Notes under the pieces: model-generated
What the model was told of the DNA's origin: nothing
Seen by the model: the letters and a program-made list of their open reading frames with translations, nothing else
Databases searched by the model: none
Shown: in pieces, positions 18,100-26,077 of the stretch
How the letters are laid out: each line of letters opens with the position of its first letter
How positions within the stretch are numbered: the stretch's first letter is position 1
Made by a program: the position numbers and the translations under genes
NCBI GenBank assembly: GCA_964460035.1
Contig: CAYWPG010000008.1
Span: 34,197-98,196, forward strand
Direction of reading: 5' to 3'
DNA: 64,000 nt
From: CAYWPG01 sp964460035
GTDB taxonomy: Bacteria; Pseudomonadota; Gammaproteobacteria; Nitrococcales; AK92

Positions 18100-18948
18100 C
18101 TAGCGGCGTTCCAGGATCAGCTCCAGGACGAACTTGCTGCCGAAAAAGGCGAGCATTAAGACGACGAAGCCGCCAAGGGTCCAGCGGATCGCGGTTTGCC
18201 CGCGCCAGCCGAAACGCCAGCGGCCGATCAGCAAGGTGGCGAACACGGCCCAGGCGATCAGCGACAGCAGCGTCTTGTGAACCAAATGCTGAGCGAACAT
18301 GTCTTCCAGAAAGACGAAGCCGGTAACCAGCGCTACGGTCAAGCCCAGGAAACCGAGGCGGAGCATCTGAAAGAGCAGATGCTCCATAGTCTGTAGCGGC
18401 GGCAGCAGCCGTACGAATCCGCCCGGGTGGCGGTGACGCAGGCGGTACTCTTGCAGGGCGAGCAGCAGCGCCTGCAAGGCGGCGATGGCGAGTATGCTGT
18501 AGGCCACTACGGAGCTGACCACATGCGTAGCGAGGCCCGGCGGTACCTGCACTGCAGCAGGGCGTGCAAAGGCAAGATCGAATAGCAGCACTATGCCGGC
18601 CAGGGGCAGCACCCCTATGCCGAGGTTCTCGACCGGGCGATGGAGGGCCGTTAGCAGTACCAGCACTACCATCAGCCAAGCGATGATGGACGCAACGCCG
18701 AAGAACCCCAGGTTAATGCCGGGCACCGACAGGGCGTTGTAGACAAGCAGGCCGAGGTGGAACGCCGCGCCGGTGGCGCCTAGCCACAGGCTGACAACGC
18801 GGCCCGGAGCGGCCTCCGGCCCCTGCAACAGGCGGCGCAGAAGGCCGGCTGCGCCGGCGGCGTAAAATATGAAGGCGATGACGGAGAGAAAGATCTTCAC
18901 GTTCGATTTGAACAGCGGCTCGCGCCAGTTCGCTGGATAATGGCACAT
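18100..18948 (-). CDS. ypjD: YpjD family cytochrome c assembly-type membrane protein
   Basis: A 282-residue polytopic membrane protein with about eight hydrophobic segments and the CcsA/CcmC-like tryptophan-rich core replaced by family-specific residues (FGVASIIAWLMVVLV, VVAYSILAIAALQALLLALQ, TGFVFLEDMFAQH, HKTLLSLIAWAVF). It belongs to the cytochrome c assembly superfamily branch that sits next to ffh; its function is not established. Start at 18948 is the first ATG of the frame and has no clear binding site; an internal GTG at residue 17 is possible. It is divergent from ffh. Confidence 0.88.
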   Translation of the reverse strand: MCHYPANWREPLFKSNVKIFLSVIAFIFYAAGAAGLLRRLLQGPEAAPGRVVSLWLGATGAAFHLGLLVYNALSVPGINLGFFGVASIIAWLMVVLVLLTALHRPVENLGIGVLPLAGIVLLFDLAFARPAAVQVPPGLATHVVSSVVAYSILAIAALQALLLALQEYRLRHRHPGGFVRLLPPLQTMEHLLFQMLRLGFLGLTVALVTGFVFLEDMFAQHLVHKTLLSLIAWAVFATLLIGRWRFGWRGQTAIRWTLGGFVVLMLAFFGSKFVLELILERR

Positions 18949-19031
18949 AACTGGCGCGGGGCGCTACTTTCGCTGCCGCGTGCCGGCGCGGCGTTTTGTG
19001 CGTGCGGCAGTATGGGGCGTGGCAAAGCGGT

Positions 19032-19037
19032 TATAAT
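19032..19037 (+). promoter_or_regulatory. Probable -10 element of the ffh promoter
   Basis: TATAAT lies 72 bases before the ffh ATG, a perfect -10 hexamer. I see no good -35 at 16-18 bases upstream. Confidence 0.5.
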
Positions 19038-19108
19038 GTGGGGCTACACTAGGGACGCTGGGGCGCCAAGACACAGCGCGGCAGCGGCCGACAGGGACAC
19101 TATCCACT

Positions 19109-20470
19109 ATGTTCGACAACCTCAGCGATAGACTCGACAGCATTGTCCGGCGCGTACGCGGACAAGGGCGGCTTACGGAAGAAAACATCAGCGATACGCT
19201 GCGCGAGGTGCGCATGGCGTTGCTGGAGGCGGATGTCGCTCTACCGGTGGTGCGCGAGTTCGTCAAGGACGTCAAGGAGCGCGCGCTGGGCGAGGAGGTC
19301 GCCAAGAGCCTCAGCCCCGGGCAGGCGTTCATCAAGATCGTTCATAGCGAGCTGGTGCGCATCATGGGCGAAGCCAATGATGCGCTCAATCTCAGCGCCC
19401 GCCCGCCGGTGGTTGTCATGGTGGCGGGGCTGCAGGGCGCGGGCAAGACCACCAGCGTTGCTAAACTGGCGCGCTGGCTCAAGGAGCGCCAGGATAAGAA
19501 GGTGCTTGTGGTCAGCTGCGACGTTTATCGTCCGGCAGCCATCGACCAGTTGAAGACCCTGGCTGCCGATGTAGGGGTAGAGTTCTTCCCCAGCACGGTC
19601 AACGACGATCCCGTACAGATAGCGCAAAGCGCGCTCGATCACGCACGCAAGCATTTCTTCGATGTGCTGCTGGTGGACACCGCCGGCCGCATGCACGTGG
19701 ACGAGTCGATGATGACCGAGGTGAAGCGGCTGCACGCCGCCATCGATCCGGTCGAGACTCTGTTCGTGGTCGACAGCATGACGGGCCAGGATGCGGCGAA
19801 TACCGCGCGTGCGTTCAACGACGCGCTGCCGTTGACCGGCGTCATTCTTACCAAGACGGACGGCGACGCCCGCGGCGGCGCCGCACTGTCAATCCGCCAT
19901 ATCACGGGCAAGCCCATCAAGTTCCTCGGCGTGGGCGAGAAGACAACGGCGTTGGAGCCGTTTCACCCTGATCGGCTCGCCTCCCGCATTCTGGGCATGG
20001 GCGATGTGCTGAGCCTGGTCGAGGACGTCGAGCGCAACATCGACAAGGCCAAGGCCGAAAAGCTTGCCAGTAAGCTGAAAAAAGGCGAGGGCTTCGACCT
20101 GGAGGACTTCCGTGATCAGCTGTTGCAGATCACCAAGATGGGCGGATTGGCCAGCCTGATCGACAAGCTGCCGGGCATGGGGCAGATGCCGGCGCAGGTG
20201 AAGAACCAAATCAGCGACAAGGATGTGCGGCGTCAGGTGGCTATCGTCGATTCCATGACTCCGCTCGAGCGGCGCAAGCCGGACATCATCGGCGGCTCTC
20301 GCAAGCGGCGCATCGCCGCCGGTGCCGGTGTGCAGGTGCAGGACGTCAACCGTCTGCTGAAGCAGTTCAAGCAAATGCAGAAAATGATGAAGCAGCTCAA
20401 GAAAGGCGGGCTGCGCAAGATGATGCGTCAGTTCGGCGGTGGAATGCCGCCTGGCTTCGGCGGGCTGTGA
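19109..20470 (+). CDS. ffh: Signal recognition particle GTPase Ffh
   Basis: A 453-residue SRP54-type GTPase that binds 4.5S RNA and signal sequences and delivers ribosomes to FtsY. The N domain (MFDNLSDRLDSIVRRVRG) is followed by the G domain with GLQGAGKTTSVAKLA, DTAGRMH and TKTDGDARGG, then the Met-rich M domain ending in KMMRQFGGGMPPGFGGL. The length matches the family. A TATAAT box lies 72 bases upstream. The rpsP operon follows behind its own promoter. Confidence 0.98.
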   Translation: MFDNLSDRLDSIVRRVRGQGRLTEENISDTLREVRMALLEADVALPVVREFVKDVKERALGEEVAKSLSPGQAFIKIVHSELVRIMGEANDALNLSARPPVVVMVAGLQGAGKTTSVAKLARWLKERQDKKVLVVSCDVYRPAAIDQLKTLAADVGVEFFPSTVNDDPVQIAQSALDHARKHFFDVLLVDTAGRMHVDESMMTEVKRLHAAIDPVETLFVVDSMTGQDAANTARAFNDALPLTGVILTKTDGDARGGAALSIRHITGKPIKFLGVGEKTTALEPFHPDRLASRILGMGDVLSLVEDVERNIDKAKAEKLASKLKKGEGFDLEDFRDQLLQITKMGGLASLIDKLPGMGQMPAQVKNQISDKDVRRQVAIVDSMTPLERRKPDIIGGSRKRRIAAGAGVQVQDVNRLLKQFKQMQKMMKQLKKGGLRKMMRQFGGGMPPGFGGL

Positions 20471-20511
20471 GACTTCTTCAAAAAAGAGGTCCAAGGAGGC
20501 GTTCTGGAGCC

Positions 20512-20539
20512 TTCACATTCCCCGAAAAACCAGTACAAT
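20512..20539 (+). promoter_or_regulatory. Sigma-70 promoter of rpsP-rimM-trmD-rplS
   Basis: TTCACA (20512-20517) and TACAAT (20534-20539) are separated by 16 bases, each one mismatch from consensus, and lie about 98 bases before the rpsP ATG. Confidence 0.72.
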
Positions 20540-20636
20540 GCGCGATTCACGCGGGCGTGTGCCTATGCGGCGACCGTTGCGGTCCCCATCTGGCTACCGC
20601 TGGCACCAGAGATTTTTAACAGGATATGCGAACGCA

Positions 20637-20906
20637 ATGGTAACGATTCGTCTTGCACGCGGCGGAGCTAAGAAGCGGCCGTTCTACCAGATTGTGGTAA
20701 CGAACAGCCGTAACGCGCGCGATGGCCGGTTCATCGAGCGTGTCGGTTTCTTCAACCCGATCGCTAGCGGTAAGGAAATTCCGCTGCAGATCGACCTGGA
20801 GCGCGTGAAGTACTGGATCGAGCGCGGCGCACAGCCCTCCGAGCGGGTGGCTCAGTTGATCAAACAGGCCTCCAAGGGCGCTGCCGGCTCTGACGCAGCG
20901 GCCTGA
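20637..20906 (+). CDS. rpsP: 30S ribosomal protein S16
   Basis: An 89-residue ribosomal protein of the small-subunit body. The N-terminus MVTIRLARGGAKKRPFYQIV and the RVGFFNPIA block are diagnostic. It opens the rpsP-rimM-trmD-rplS operon, with a promoter at 20512-20539 and a 5' leader of about 90 bases. The start at 20637 is fixed by the conserved N-terminus; the frame is open further upstream. Confidence 0.98.
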   Translation: MVTIRLARGGAKKRPFYQIVVTNSRNARDGRFIERVGFFNPIASGKEIPLQIDLERVKYWIERGAQPSERVAQLIKQASKGAAGSDAAA

Positions 20907-20929
20907 GGACAGTTGCGGCTTCGATCGCA

Positions 20930-21439
20930 GTGGCGACAGAACGCTTGCTGACGGTCGGCCGCATCTCCGGCGTGTACGGAGTGCGCGGCTGGGTGCGAGT
21001 GTATTCTCACACCGACCCACGCGAAGGCATTCTTCAGTATCGCGGCTGGCACCTGCACATCGGCGGGCAGTGGAAGCCCTTCGATATGGTCGAAGGGCGC
21101 GTGCACGGTAAAGGCATCGTTGTGCGCTTTGCGCAGATCGACGACCGCGATCGGGCCCGAGAACTGATCGGCGCCGATGTGGCTGTGCCGCGCAGCGAGC
21201 TGCCGCCGACCGCTCCGGGCGAGTATTACTGGGCGGACCTAGAAGGTTTGCGAGTGCGGACCGAGCAGGGCGCGGAACTCGGTCATGTCGACTATCTGTT
21301 CGAAACCGGCGCTAACGACGTGATAGTCGTGCGCGGACCGGATCGCGAACGGTTGATCCCATTCGTGCTCGAGCAGGTGGTCAAGTCGGTCGATCTGGAC
21401 GGCGGCACGATGATCGTCGATTGGGATCCTGACTTCTAG
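20930..21439 (+). CDS. rimM: Ribosome maturation factor RimM
   Basis: A 169-residue factor for late assembly of the 30S head, binding S19. The N-terminal barrel has VGRISGVYGVRGWVRVYS, and the C-terminal PRC-barrel has YYWADLEGLRV and DVIVVRGPDRERLIPF. The start codon is GTG. It lies 23 bases after rpsP and 21 before trmD in the classical order. Confidence 0.96.
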   Translation: MATERLLTVGRISGVYGVRGWVRVYSHTDPREGILQYRGWHLHIGGQWKPFDMVEGRVHGKGIVVRFAQIDDRDRARELIGADVAVPRSELPPTAPGEYYWADLEGLRVRTEQGAELGHVDYLFETGANDVIVVRGPDRERLIPFVLEQVVKSVDLDGGTMIVDWDPDF

Positions 21440-21460
21440 CCGCCCACGGCGAGGCCGCCT

Positions 21461-22213
21461 ATGTTGCGGATCGATGTCGTTACGCTGATGCCCGAGCTGG
21501 TAACGGCGGTAGCGACACATGGAATAACAGGCCGCGCCTGCGAGCGCGGTATTGTGCGTCTGGCGTGTTGGAATCCGCGCGACTATACGCACGACCGGCA
21601 CCGTACCGTGGATGATCGCCCCTACGGCGGCGGCCCCGGCATGGTAATGAAGGTCGCGCCTTTGCGAGCCGCGATCGCGGCCGCAAGAGCGGCCGATCCG
21701 GCGCCCGTGCGGGTGGCATATTTGAGCCCCCAGGGGCGGCGCCTGGATCAGGATGCGGTGCGCGAACTGGCCGCGCGAAAGCGGCTGGTGCTGGTGTGCG
21801 GACGTTACGAAGGGATTGATGAGCGCCTGCTCAAGACCGACATCGACGAAGAGTGGTCTATCGGCGATTACGTCCTCAGCGGGGGCGAGCTGGCGGCGAT
21901 GGTAATCATCGACGCCGTTACCCGGTTATTGCCGGGGGCATTGGGACATGCGGGTTCAGCAGCACAGGACTCCTTTATGGAGGGGTTGCTGGATTACCCG
22001 CACTATACACGCCCGGAGGTCATCGACGGCCTGCCGGTGCCTGAGGTGCTGCTTAGCGGCAACCATCAGGAAATCGAGCGCTGGCGGCGTAAGCAGGCGC
22101 TCGGCAGAACGTGGTTAAGGCGGCCGGAGCTTCTGGAACGGCTGAATTTGGATGACGAGAGCCGGCGGTTATTGAACGAGTTCATCGCTGAATACCGGTC
22201 GGGAAACCCGTAG
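21461..22213 (+). CDS. trmD: tRNA (guanine(37)-N1)-methyltransferase TrmD
   Basis: A 250-residue SPOUT-class enzyme that makes m1G37 in tRNAs with G36. The trefoil-knot region is clear in YLSPQGRRLDQDAVREL, LVCGRYEGIDER and WSIGDYVLSGGELAAM. PYGGGPGMVMK lies in the N-terminal domain. The length is normal, and it sits third in the rpsP operon. Confidence 0.98.
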   Translation: MLRIDVVTLMPELVTAVATHGITGRACERGIVRLACWNPRDYTHDRHRTVDDRPYGGGPGMVMKVAPLRAAIAAARAADPAPVRVAYLSPQGRRLDQDAVRELAARKRLVLVCGRYEGIDERLLKTDIDEEWSIGDYVLSGGELAAMVIIDAVTRLLPGALGHAGSAAQDSFMEGLLDYPHYTRPEVIDGLPVPEVLLSGNHQEIERWRRKQALGRTWLRRPELLERLNLDDESRRLLNEFIAEYRSGNP

Positions 22214-22230
22214 CGGTAGGGGAAAGTGCC

Positions 22231-22584
22231 ATGAGTAACATCATCGAACAGCTTGAAAAAGAACAGATGGAGGCCGTCAAGCGGGAAGTGCCCGAATTCG
22301 GCGCCGGCGACACCGTGGTCGTGCAGGTCTGGGTGAAGGAAGGTAACCGCAGCCGCTTGCAGGCGTTCGAGGGTGTGGTGATTGCCAAGCGTAACCGCGG
22401 CCTGAACTCCTCGTTCACCGTGCGCAAGGTTTCTCATGGCGAGGGTGTGGAGCGCGCGTTCCAGACCTACAGCCCGCTGATCGAGAGCATCGAAGTCAAG
22501 CGCCGTGGCGACGTGCGTCGCGCCAAGCTGTACTATCTGCGCGATCGTCGCGGCAAGGCCGCTCGCATCAAAGAGAAGGTATAA
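22231..22584 (+). CDS. rplS: 50S ribosomal protein L19
   Basis: A 117-residue protein at the 30S-50S interface. The family blocks FGAGDTVVVQVWVKEG, RLQAFEGVVIAKR and RRGDVRRAKLYYLRDRRGKAA are all present. It is the last gene of the operon and is followed by a large hairpin at 22631-22675. Confidence 0.98.
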   Translation: MSNIIEQLEKEQMEAVKREVPEFGAGDTVVVQVWVKEGNRSRLQAFEGVVIAKRNRGLNSSFTVRKVSHGEGVERAFQTYSPLIESIEVKRRGDVRRAKLYYLRDRRGKAARIKEKV

Positions 22585-23015
22585 CCCCTGCGGCCGGCAG
22601 GTCCGGCCGTTGGTGCTACCTATACTGCGGCGAAGGAGCCGGTGCCGGTTCGTCGGAACGGCATCGGCCCCTTCGCTGCTGGTTTCGTGTCCTGTGTGCT
22701 TCGCGCGCCACTAATCGTACCCGTGGTTCCGATCGGCCGGGCCCTGGCGCCGATGCCAGCCATTTACGCTAGCTGCGTGAACGCGAAGTCCCGTCCTGCC
22801 TGTTCGTAATAGCTAAATCCCCTGCATACGAAGTCATTCGTCAGGACGGCGCGGGCGCCTGCGTGGATCAAAAGAGCAGTGCGCAGTTCGCATATCGTCG
22901 GGTCAGCGAGGTGGAGGACGGGGCCTGCAGGGTACGTATCCTGTATCATGGCGGCAGTTCCCCAAACTGTGAGTCGAACCGCTGCCCTTCGGTCGTAGCG
23001 ACATCAGACCGGATT
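22585..23015. other. Intergenic region between rplS and recQ
   Basis: These 431 bases hold the hairpin at 22631-22675 and the recQ upstream region. A 61-codon minus-strand frame at 22764-22949 (MIQDTYPAGPVLHLAD...) is open but has no good binding site and no family I recognise; I leave it unannotated. The recQ frame is open back to 22863, but that extension does not resemble RecQ. Confidence 0.5.
22631..22675 (+). terminator. Hairpin ending the rpsP operon
   Basis: CGAAGGAGCCGGTGCCG and CGGCATCGGCCCCTTCG pair over 17 positions with one mismatch and one G-U pair, 46 bases after the rplS stop. Only a short GGTTTC follows, so the terminator would be GC-stem-driven or Rho-assisted. Confidence 0.6.
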
Positions 23016-24863
23016 ATGCCCAGTCGAGCCACTCCCAGCGCCCATCCCGACAAACTTGCGCAAGCCCGTCAGGTGTTGCGCGAAATTTTCGGCTACGATG
23101 ACTTCCGTGGCCAACAAGCGGCGGTTATAGCGCACCTGATAGAGGGTGGCGATGCGCTGGTGTTGATGCCCACCGGAGGCGGCAAGTCGCTGTGCTATCA
23201 GATTCCCGCCCTAATCAGGCCCGGAGTGGGGGTGGTGATCTCGCCCCTGATCGCGCTCATGCAGGACCAGGTGGGTGCCTTGTTGCAATCGGGCGTGCGC
23301 GCGGCTTATCTGAACTCCACGCAATCTCCCGAGCAGGCGCGTGCGGTAGAGCAGCAGCTGCTGGCCGGCGAGCTGGATCTGCTGTATCTTGCGCCGGAGC
23401 GCCTGTCCAACGCTCGCCTGCAAGGCTTGCTGGCGAGCACCAGGCTTGCGCTGTTCGCAATCGACGAGGCGCACTGCGTCTCCCAGTGGGGTCATGACTT
23501 CCGCCCCGAGTACTTGCAGTTGTCCATGCTGCACGAGCGCTTTCCCGATGTGCCCCGGGTGGCGCTTACGGCCACAGCCGACGAGCGCACGCGCGAGGAG
23601 ATTGTCGCCAGGCTAGGCCTTGCCGAGGCCGCACGCTTCGTGAGTGGCTTCGATAGGCCGAACATCCGCTACCGCATCACTCAGAAGCAGAACGCGCGCG
23701 AACAGCTGCTGGCCTTTCTGGAGGCCGAGCATAAGGGCGACGCGGGGGTGGTCTACTGTCTCTCGCGCAAGAAGGTGGAAGACACCGCCGAGTGGCTGCA
23801 GCAGAAGGGTTGGCCGGCCTTGCCTTATCACGCCGGGCTGCCAGCCAAGCTGCGCGAGCATCATCAAAATCGTTTCCTGCGCGAGGAAGGGGTGGTCATG
23901 GTGGCCACCATCGCCTTCGGTATGGGCATCGACAAGCCCAACGTGCGGTTCGTCGCGCATTTGGATCTGCCCAAGAGCCTGGAAGCCTATTACCAGGAGA
24001 CGGGGCGTGCAGGGCGTGACGGCCTGCCTGCCAATGCCTGGCTTGCCTATGGTCTGCAGGATGTGATCACGCTCAGGCAGATGCTGGAGAGTTCGGAGGC
24101 CGAGGAGTCGTATAAGCGGGTCGAGCGCCACAAGCTGGAAGCCATGCTGGGCTTTTGCGAGCTTACCACCTGCCGGCGCCAGGCGCTGTTGCGCTACTTT
24201 GGCGAGGAGCTCGCGGAGCCCTGCGGCAACTGCGACACCTGCCTGGAGCCGGTGCCGACCTGGGATGCCACGGAGGCGGCGCGCAAGGCTATGTCCTGCG
24301 TATACCGCACCGGGCAGCGTTTCGGCGTCAATCACCTGATCGACGTGTTGCTGGGCAAGGAAAACGAGAAAGTACTGGCCGCGGGGCATGAAAAGCTTGG
24401 CGTTTTCGGGATAGGCCGGGAGTTGGACGCGACACAATGGCGTTCGGTGTTTCGCCAACTGGTGGCCAGGGGGTTGCTGAGCGTCGATGTGAGCGCTTAT
24501 GGCAGCTTGCGGCTTACGGAGGAATGCCGGCCGATATTGCGCGGGGAAGCGAAACTGGAGCTGCGTCAGGATCCAAGGCGTGTGAACACGCGGCTGAGCA
24601 AACGCCAGCTGCTGGAGCGCTTTGCCGATAGCGATTCCGAGCGACTGTGGATGACGCTGCGCAACCTGCGGCGACGCTTAGCGGAAGAGCAGGGCGTGCC
24701 GCCATACGTGATTTTCCATGATGCGACCCTGATGGCCATGGTGGAGGCGCGGCCGCACACGCTGGCTCAAATGGCGGAACTGCCCGGCATAGGTGCTCGC
24801 AAGCTCGAACTTTACGGCGGTGAGTTTCTCGCGGCGATCGCCGAGCACGAATACACGGAGTGA
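23016..24863 (+). CDS. recQ: ATP-dependent DNA helicase RecQ
   Basis: A 615-residue 3'-5' helicase for recombination and replication-fork repair. The helicase core has FRGQQAAVIAHLIEGGD, Walker A PTGGGKSLCYQ, the DEAH box in FAIDEAHCVSQWGHDFRPEY and motif VI ETGRAGRDGLPA. The RecQ-Ct zinc site is CELTTCRRQ...CGNCDTC, and an HRDC domain closes the protein (HTLAQMAELPGIGARKLELYG). The start is placed at 23016, just before the conserved region. It is convergent with darP. Confidence 0.96.
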   Translation: MPSRATPSAHPDKLAQARQVLREIFGYDDFRGQQAAVIAHLIEGGDALVLMPTGGGKSLCYQIPALIRPGVGVVISPLIALMQDQVGALLQSGVRAAYLNSTQSPEQARAVEQQLLAGELDLLYLAPERLSNARLQGLLASTRLALFAIDEAHCVSQWGHDFRPEYLQLSMLHERFPDVPRVALTATADERTREEIVARLGLAEAARFVSGFDRPNIRYRITQKQNAREQLLAFLEAEHKGDAGVVYCLSRKKVEDTAEWLQQKGWPALPYHAGLPAKLREHHQNRFLREEGVVMVATIAFGMGIDKPNVRFVAHLDLPKSLEAYYQETGRAGRDGLPANAWLAYGLQDVITLRQMLESSEAEESYKRVERHKLEAMLGFCELTTCRRQALLRYFGEELAEPCGNCDTCLEPVPTWDATEAARKAMSCVYRTGQRFGVNHLIDVLLGKENEKVLAAGHEKLGVFGIGRELDATQWRSVFRQLVARGLLSVDVSAYGSLRLTEECRPILRGEAKLELRQDPRRVNTRLSKRQLLERFADSDSERLWMTLRNLRRRLAEEQGVPPYVIFHDATLMAMVEARPHTLAQMAELPGIGARKLELYGGEFLAAIAEHEYTE

Positions 24864-24912
24864 ATGCCGCTTTGACAGCAGCGTGCGCAGGGGCGAAGGG
24901 AGCGGGCGAGCG

Positions 24913-25449
24913 CTATTGCTCCCCGGCGATGGACTCGCGTACCAGCCTGAACAGCTCCCTTGAAGCTCTAGGCGGGCGGCCTCGCTCTTGCTCCTGACGA
25001 GCGCTACGAATCAGCTGCCGGAGTCGTTGCAGGTCGGTACCGGGGTATTCGGCGGCAAAATCCGTCACTGCCTGGTCGCCTTCGGCGAGAAGGCGCTCCC
25101 GCCAGCGCTCGGCCAAGTGCTGTTCGGCCACGGCCGCCGCCGAACGGTTGTGAATTCGATCCAGCGCCTCGCGAATAGGGTCGGGATCTACCCGCCGCAT
25201 GAGCTTGCCGATCAGCTGCAGCTGCCGGCGCCGTCCTCCCTTGGCCGTGATGCGCTGGGCCAATCGTACAGCTTCGGCCAGCTCCTCGGATAAGGGTACC
25301 TCCGCCAGCTGTGCGGGTCGCAGCTCGACCAGCTCTTCGCCCAGAGCCTGCAGAGCTTCGGCCTCCCGCTTTAGCTGAGTGCGGCTTGGCGGGAGGCCGC
25401 GGTCCGATTCGTCGTAGTCGTGGAATTCGGCCAAGGTGGGTTCTCTCAA
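24913..25449 (-). CDS. darP: Dual-action ribosomal assembly protein DarP (YjgA, DUF615)
   Basis: A 178-residue all-helical factor of the DUF615 family, which acts in late 50S maturation. Family blocks are PPSRTQLKREAEALQALGEELV near the start, AQRITAKGGRRRQLQLIGKLMR and a C-terminal LRQLIRSARQEQERG. Its ATG lies inside the last codons of the upstream HxlR regulator gene (ATGA overlap at 25446-25449), so translation is probably coupled, an unusual partner for darP. Confidence 0.93.
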   Translation of the reverse strand: MREPTLAEFHDYDESDRGLPPSRTQLKREAEALQALGEELVELRPAQLAEVPLSEELAEAVRLAQRITAKGGRRRQLQLIGKLMRRVDPDPIREALDRIHNRSAAAVAEQHLAERWRERLLAEGDQAVTDFAAEYPGTDLQRLRQLIRSARQEQERGRPPRASRELFRLVRESIAGEQ

Positions 25450-25934
25450 GGCTCGGTGCCGGTCGCGCTGCCGCCGGCTGCGGCAGCCGTACTGTCACGT
25501 ACCGCAATCACATCGCGCACCGTCAGCGGATGCCCGTCGGCATCGTAAACCCGTACTGGCGCTACCGGGCGGCCGGTGCGGCGGTCGAGGATGATAAGTG
25601 GCCGCTGCTCAGGCGGTGCAGGGGTCCAGCGCTCGCCCCATTGCCTGAGCGCCTCCAGCGCTGTGAATAGATCGCGCCCCTTGTCGGTTAGACGGTATTC
25701 GTAGCGGCAGCCGCGCTTGCCCACATTAATCTTGCAAAGCACGCCGTGCTGGACCAGTCGTCTGAGGCGGTCGCAAAGAATATTGCGGGCGATGCCCAGC
25801 TCTTGCTGAAAATCGACGAAGCGGCGAGTGCCTTGCATGGCTTGCAGCACCACGCGCAGCGACCACCAGTCGCCTACCTCGTCCAGGGCGCGGGCGACCG
25901 CGCAGGAAGTGTTATCGAAGCGTTTGCGGGCCAT
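25446..25934 (-). CDS. HxlR family transcriptional regulator, candidate electrophile sensor
   Basis: A 162-residue winged-helix repressor or activator. The HxlR core is clear: GDWWSLRVVLQAMQGTRRF, LGIARNILCDRLRRLVQHGVL and YEYRLTDKGRDLFTALEAL. Cys11 in NTSCAVARALDEV sits where redox-sensing HxlR proteins (YodB, HypR and QorR types) carry their reactive thiol; four further Cys lie in the DNA-binding half or beyond. About 45 residues follow the core (RRTGRPVAPVRVYDADGHPL), longer than usual. It is divergent from an Old Yellow Enzyme and shares an intergenic region of 143 bases with it. It ends in a 4-base overlap with darP. Confidence 0.88.
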   Translation of the reverse strand: MARKRFDNTSCAVARALDEVGDWWSLRVVLQAMQGTRRFVDFQQELGIARNILCDRLRRLVQHGVLCKINVGKRGCRYEYRLTDKGRDLFTALEALRQWGERWTPAPPEQRPLIILDRRTGRPVAPVRVYDADGHPLTVRDVIAVRDSTAAAAGGSATGTEP

Positions 25935-25947
25935 GACAACAGTTTAG

Positions 25948-25960
25948 CCCGCTGAGCGGG
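25948..25960. promoter_or_regulatory. Palindrome just upstream of the HxlR gene
   Basis: CCCGCT-G-AGCGGG is a perfect 13-base palindrome beginning 14 bases before the regulator start. It could be an autoregulatory operator; it has no other support. Confidence 0.3.
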
Positions 25961-26024
25961 AAGAGGCGAATGATGGCTGCGGGATGTCGTGCGTGCAGAG
26001 CCGCTTAAGGGGCTTGCCAGCGAG

Positions 26025-26059
26025 GTTAGTGCGGCATAAGGTTGCGTAACAAAACTAAC
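26025..26059. promoter_or_regulatory. Candidate HxlR operator before the ene-reductase gene
   Basis: GTTAGT (26025-26030) and ACTAAC (26054-26059) form an inverted repeat with a 23-base gap. Inside lies GTTGCGTAAC, itself nearly palindromic. The position, 19 bases before the ene-reductase ATG, fits a repressor site. Confidence 0.4.
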
Positions 26060-26077
26060 TGTAACACGGAAAACAAC

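Noticed and set aside
22764..22949. 61-codon minus-strand frame upstream of recQ
   Set aside because: The translated sequence looks fairly protein-like, but it has no good ribosome binding site and matches no family I know; conservation would be needed to accept it.
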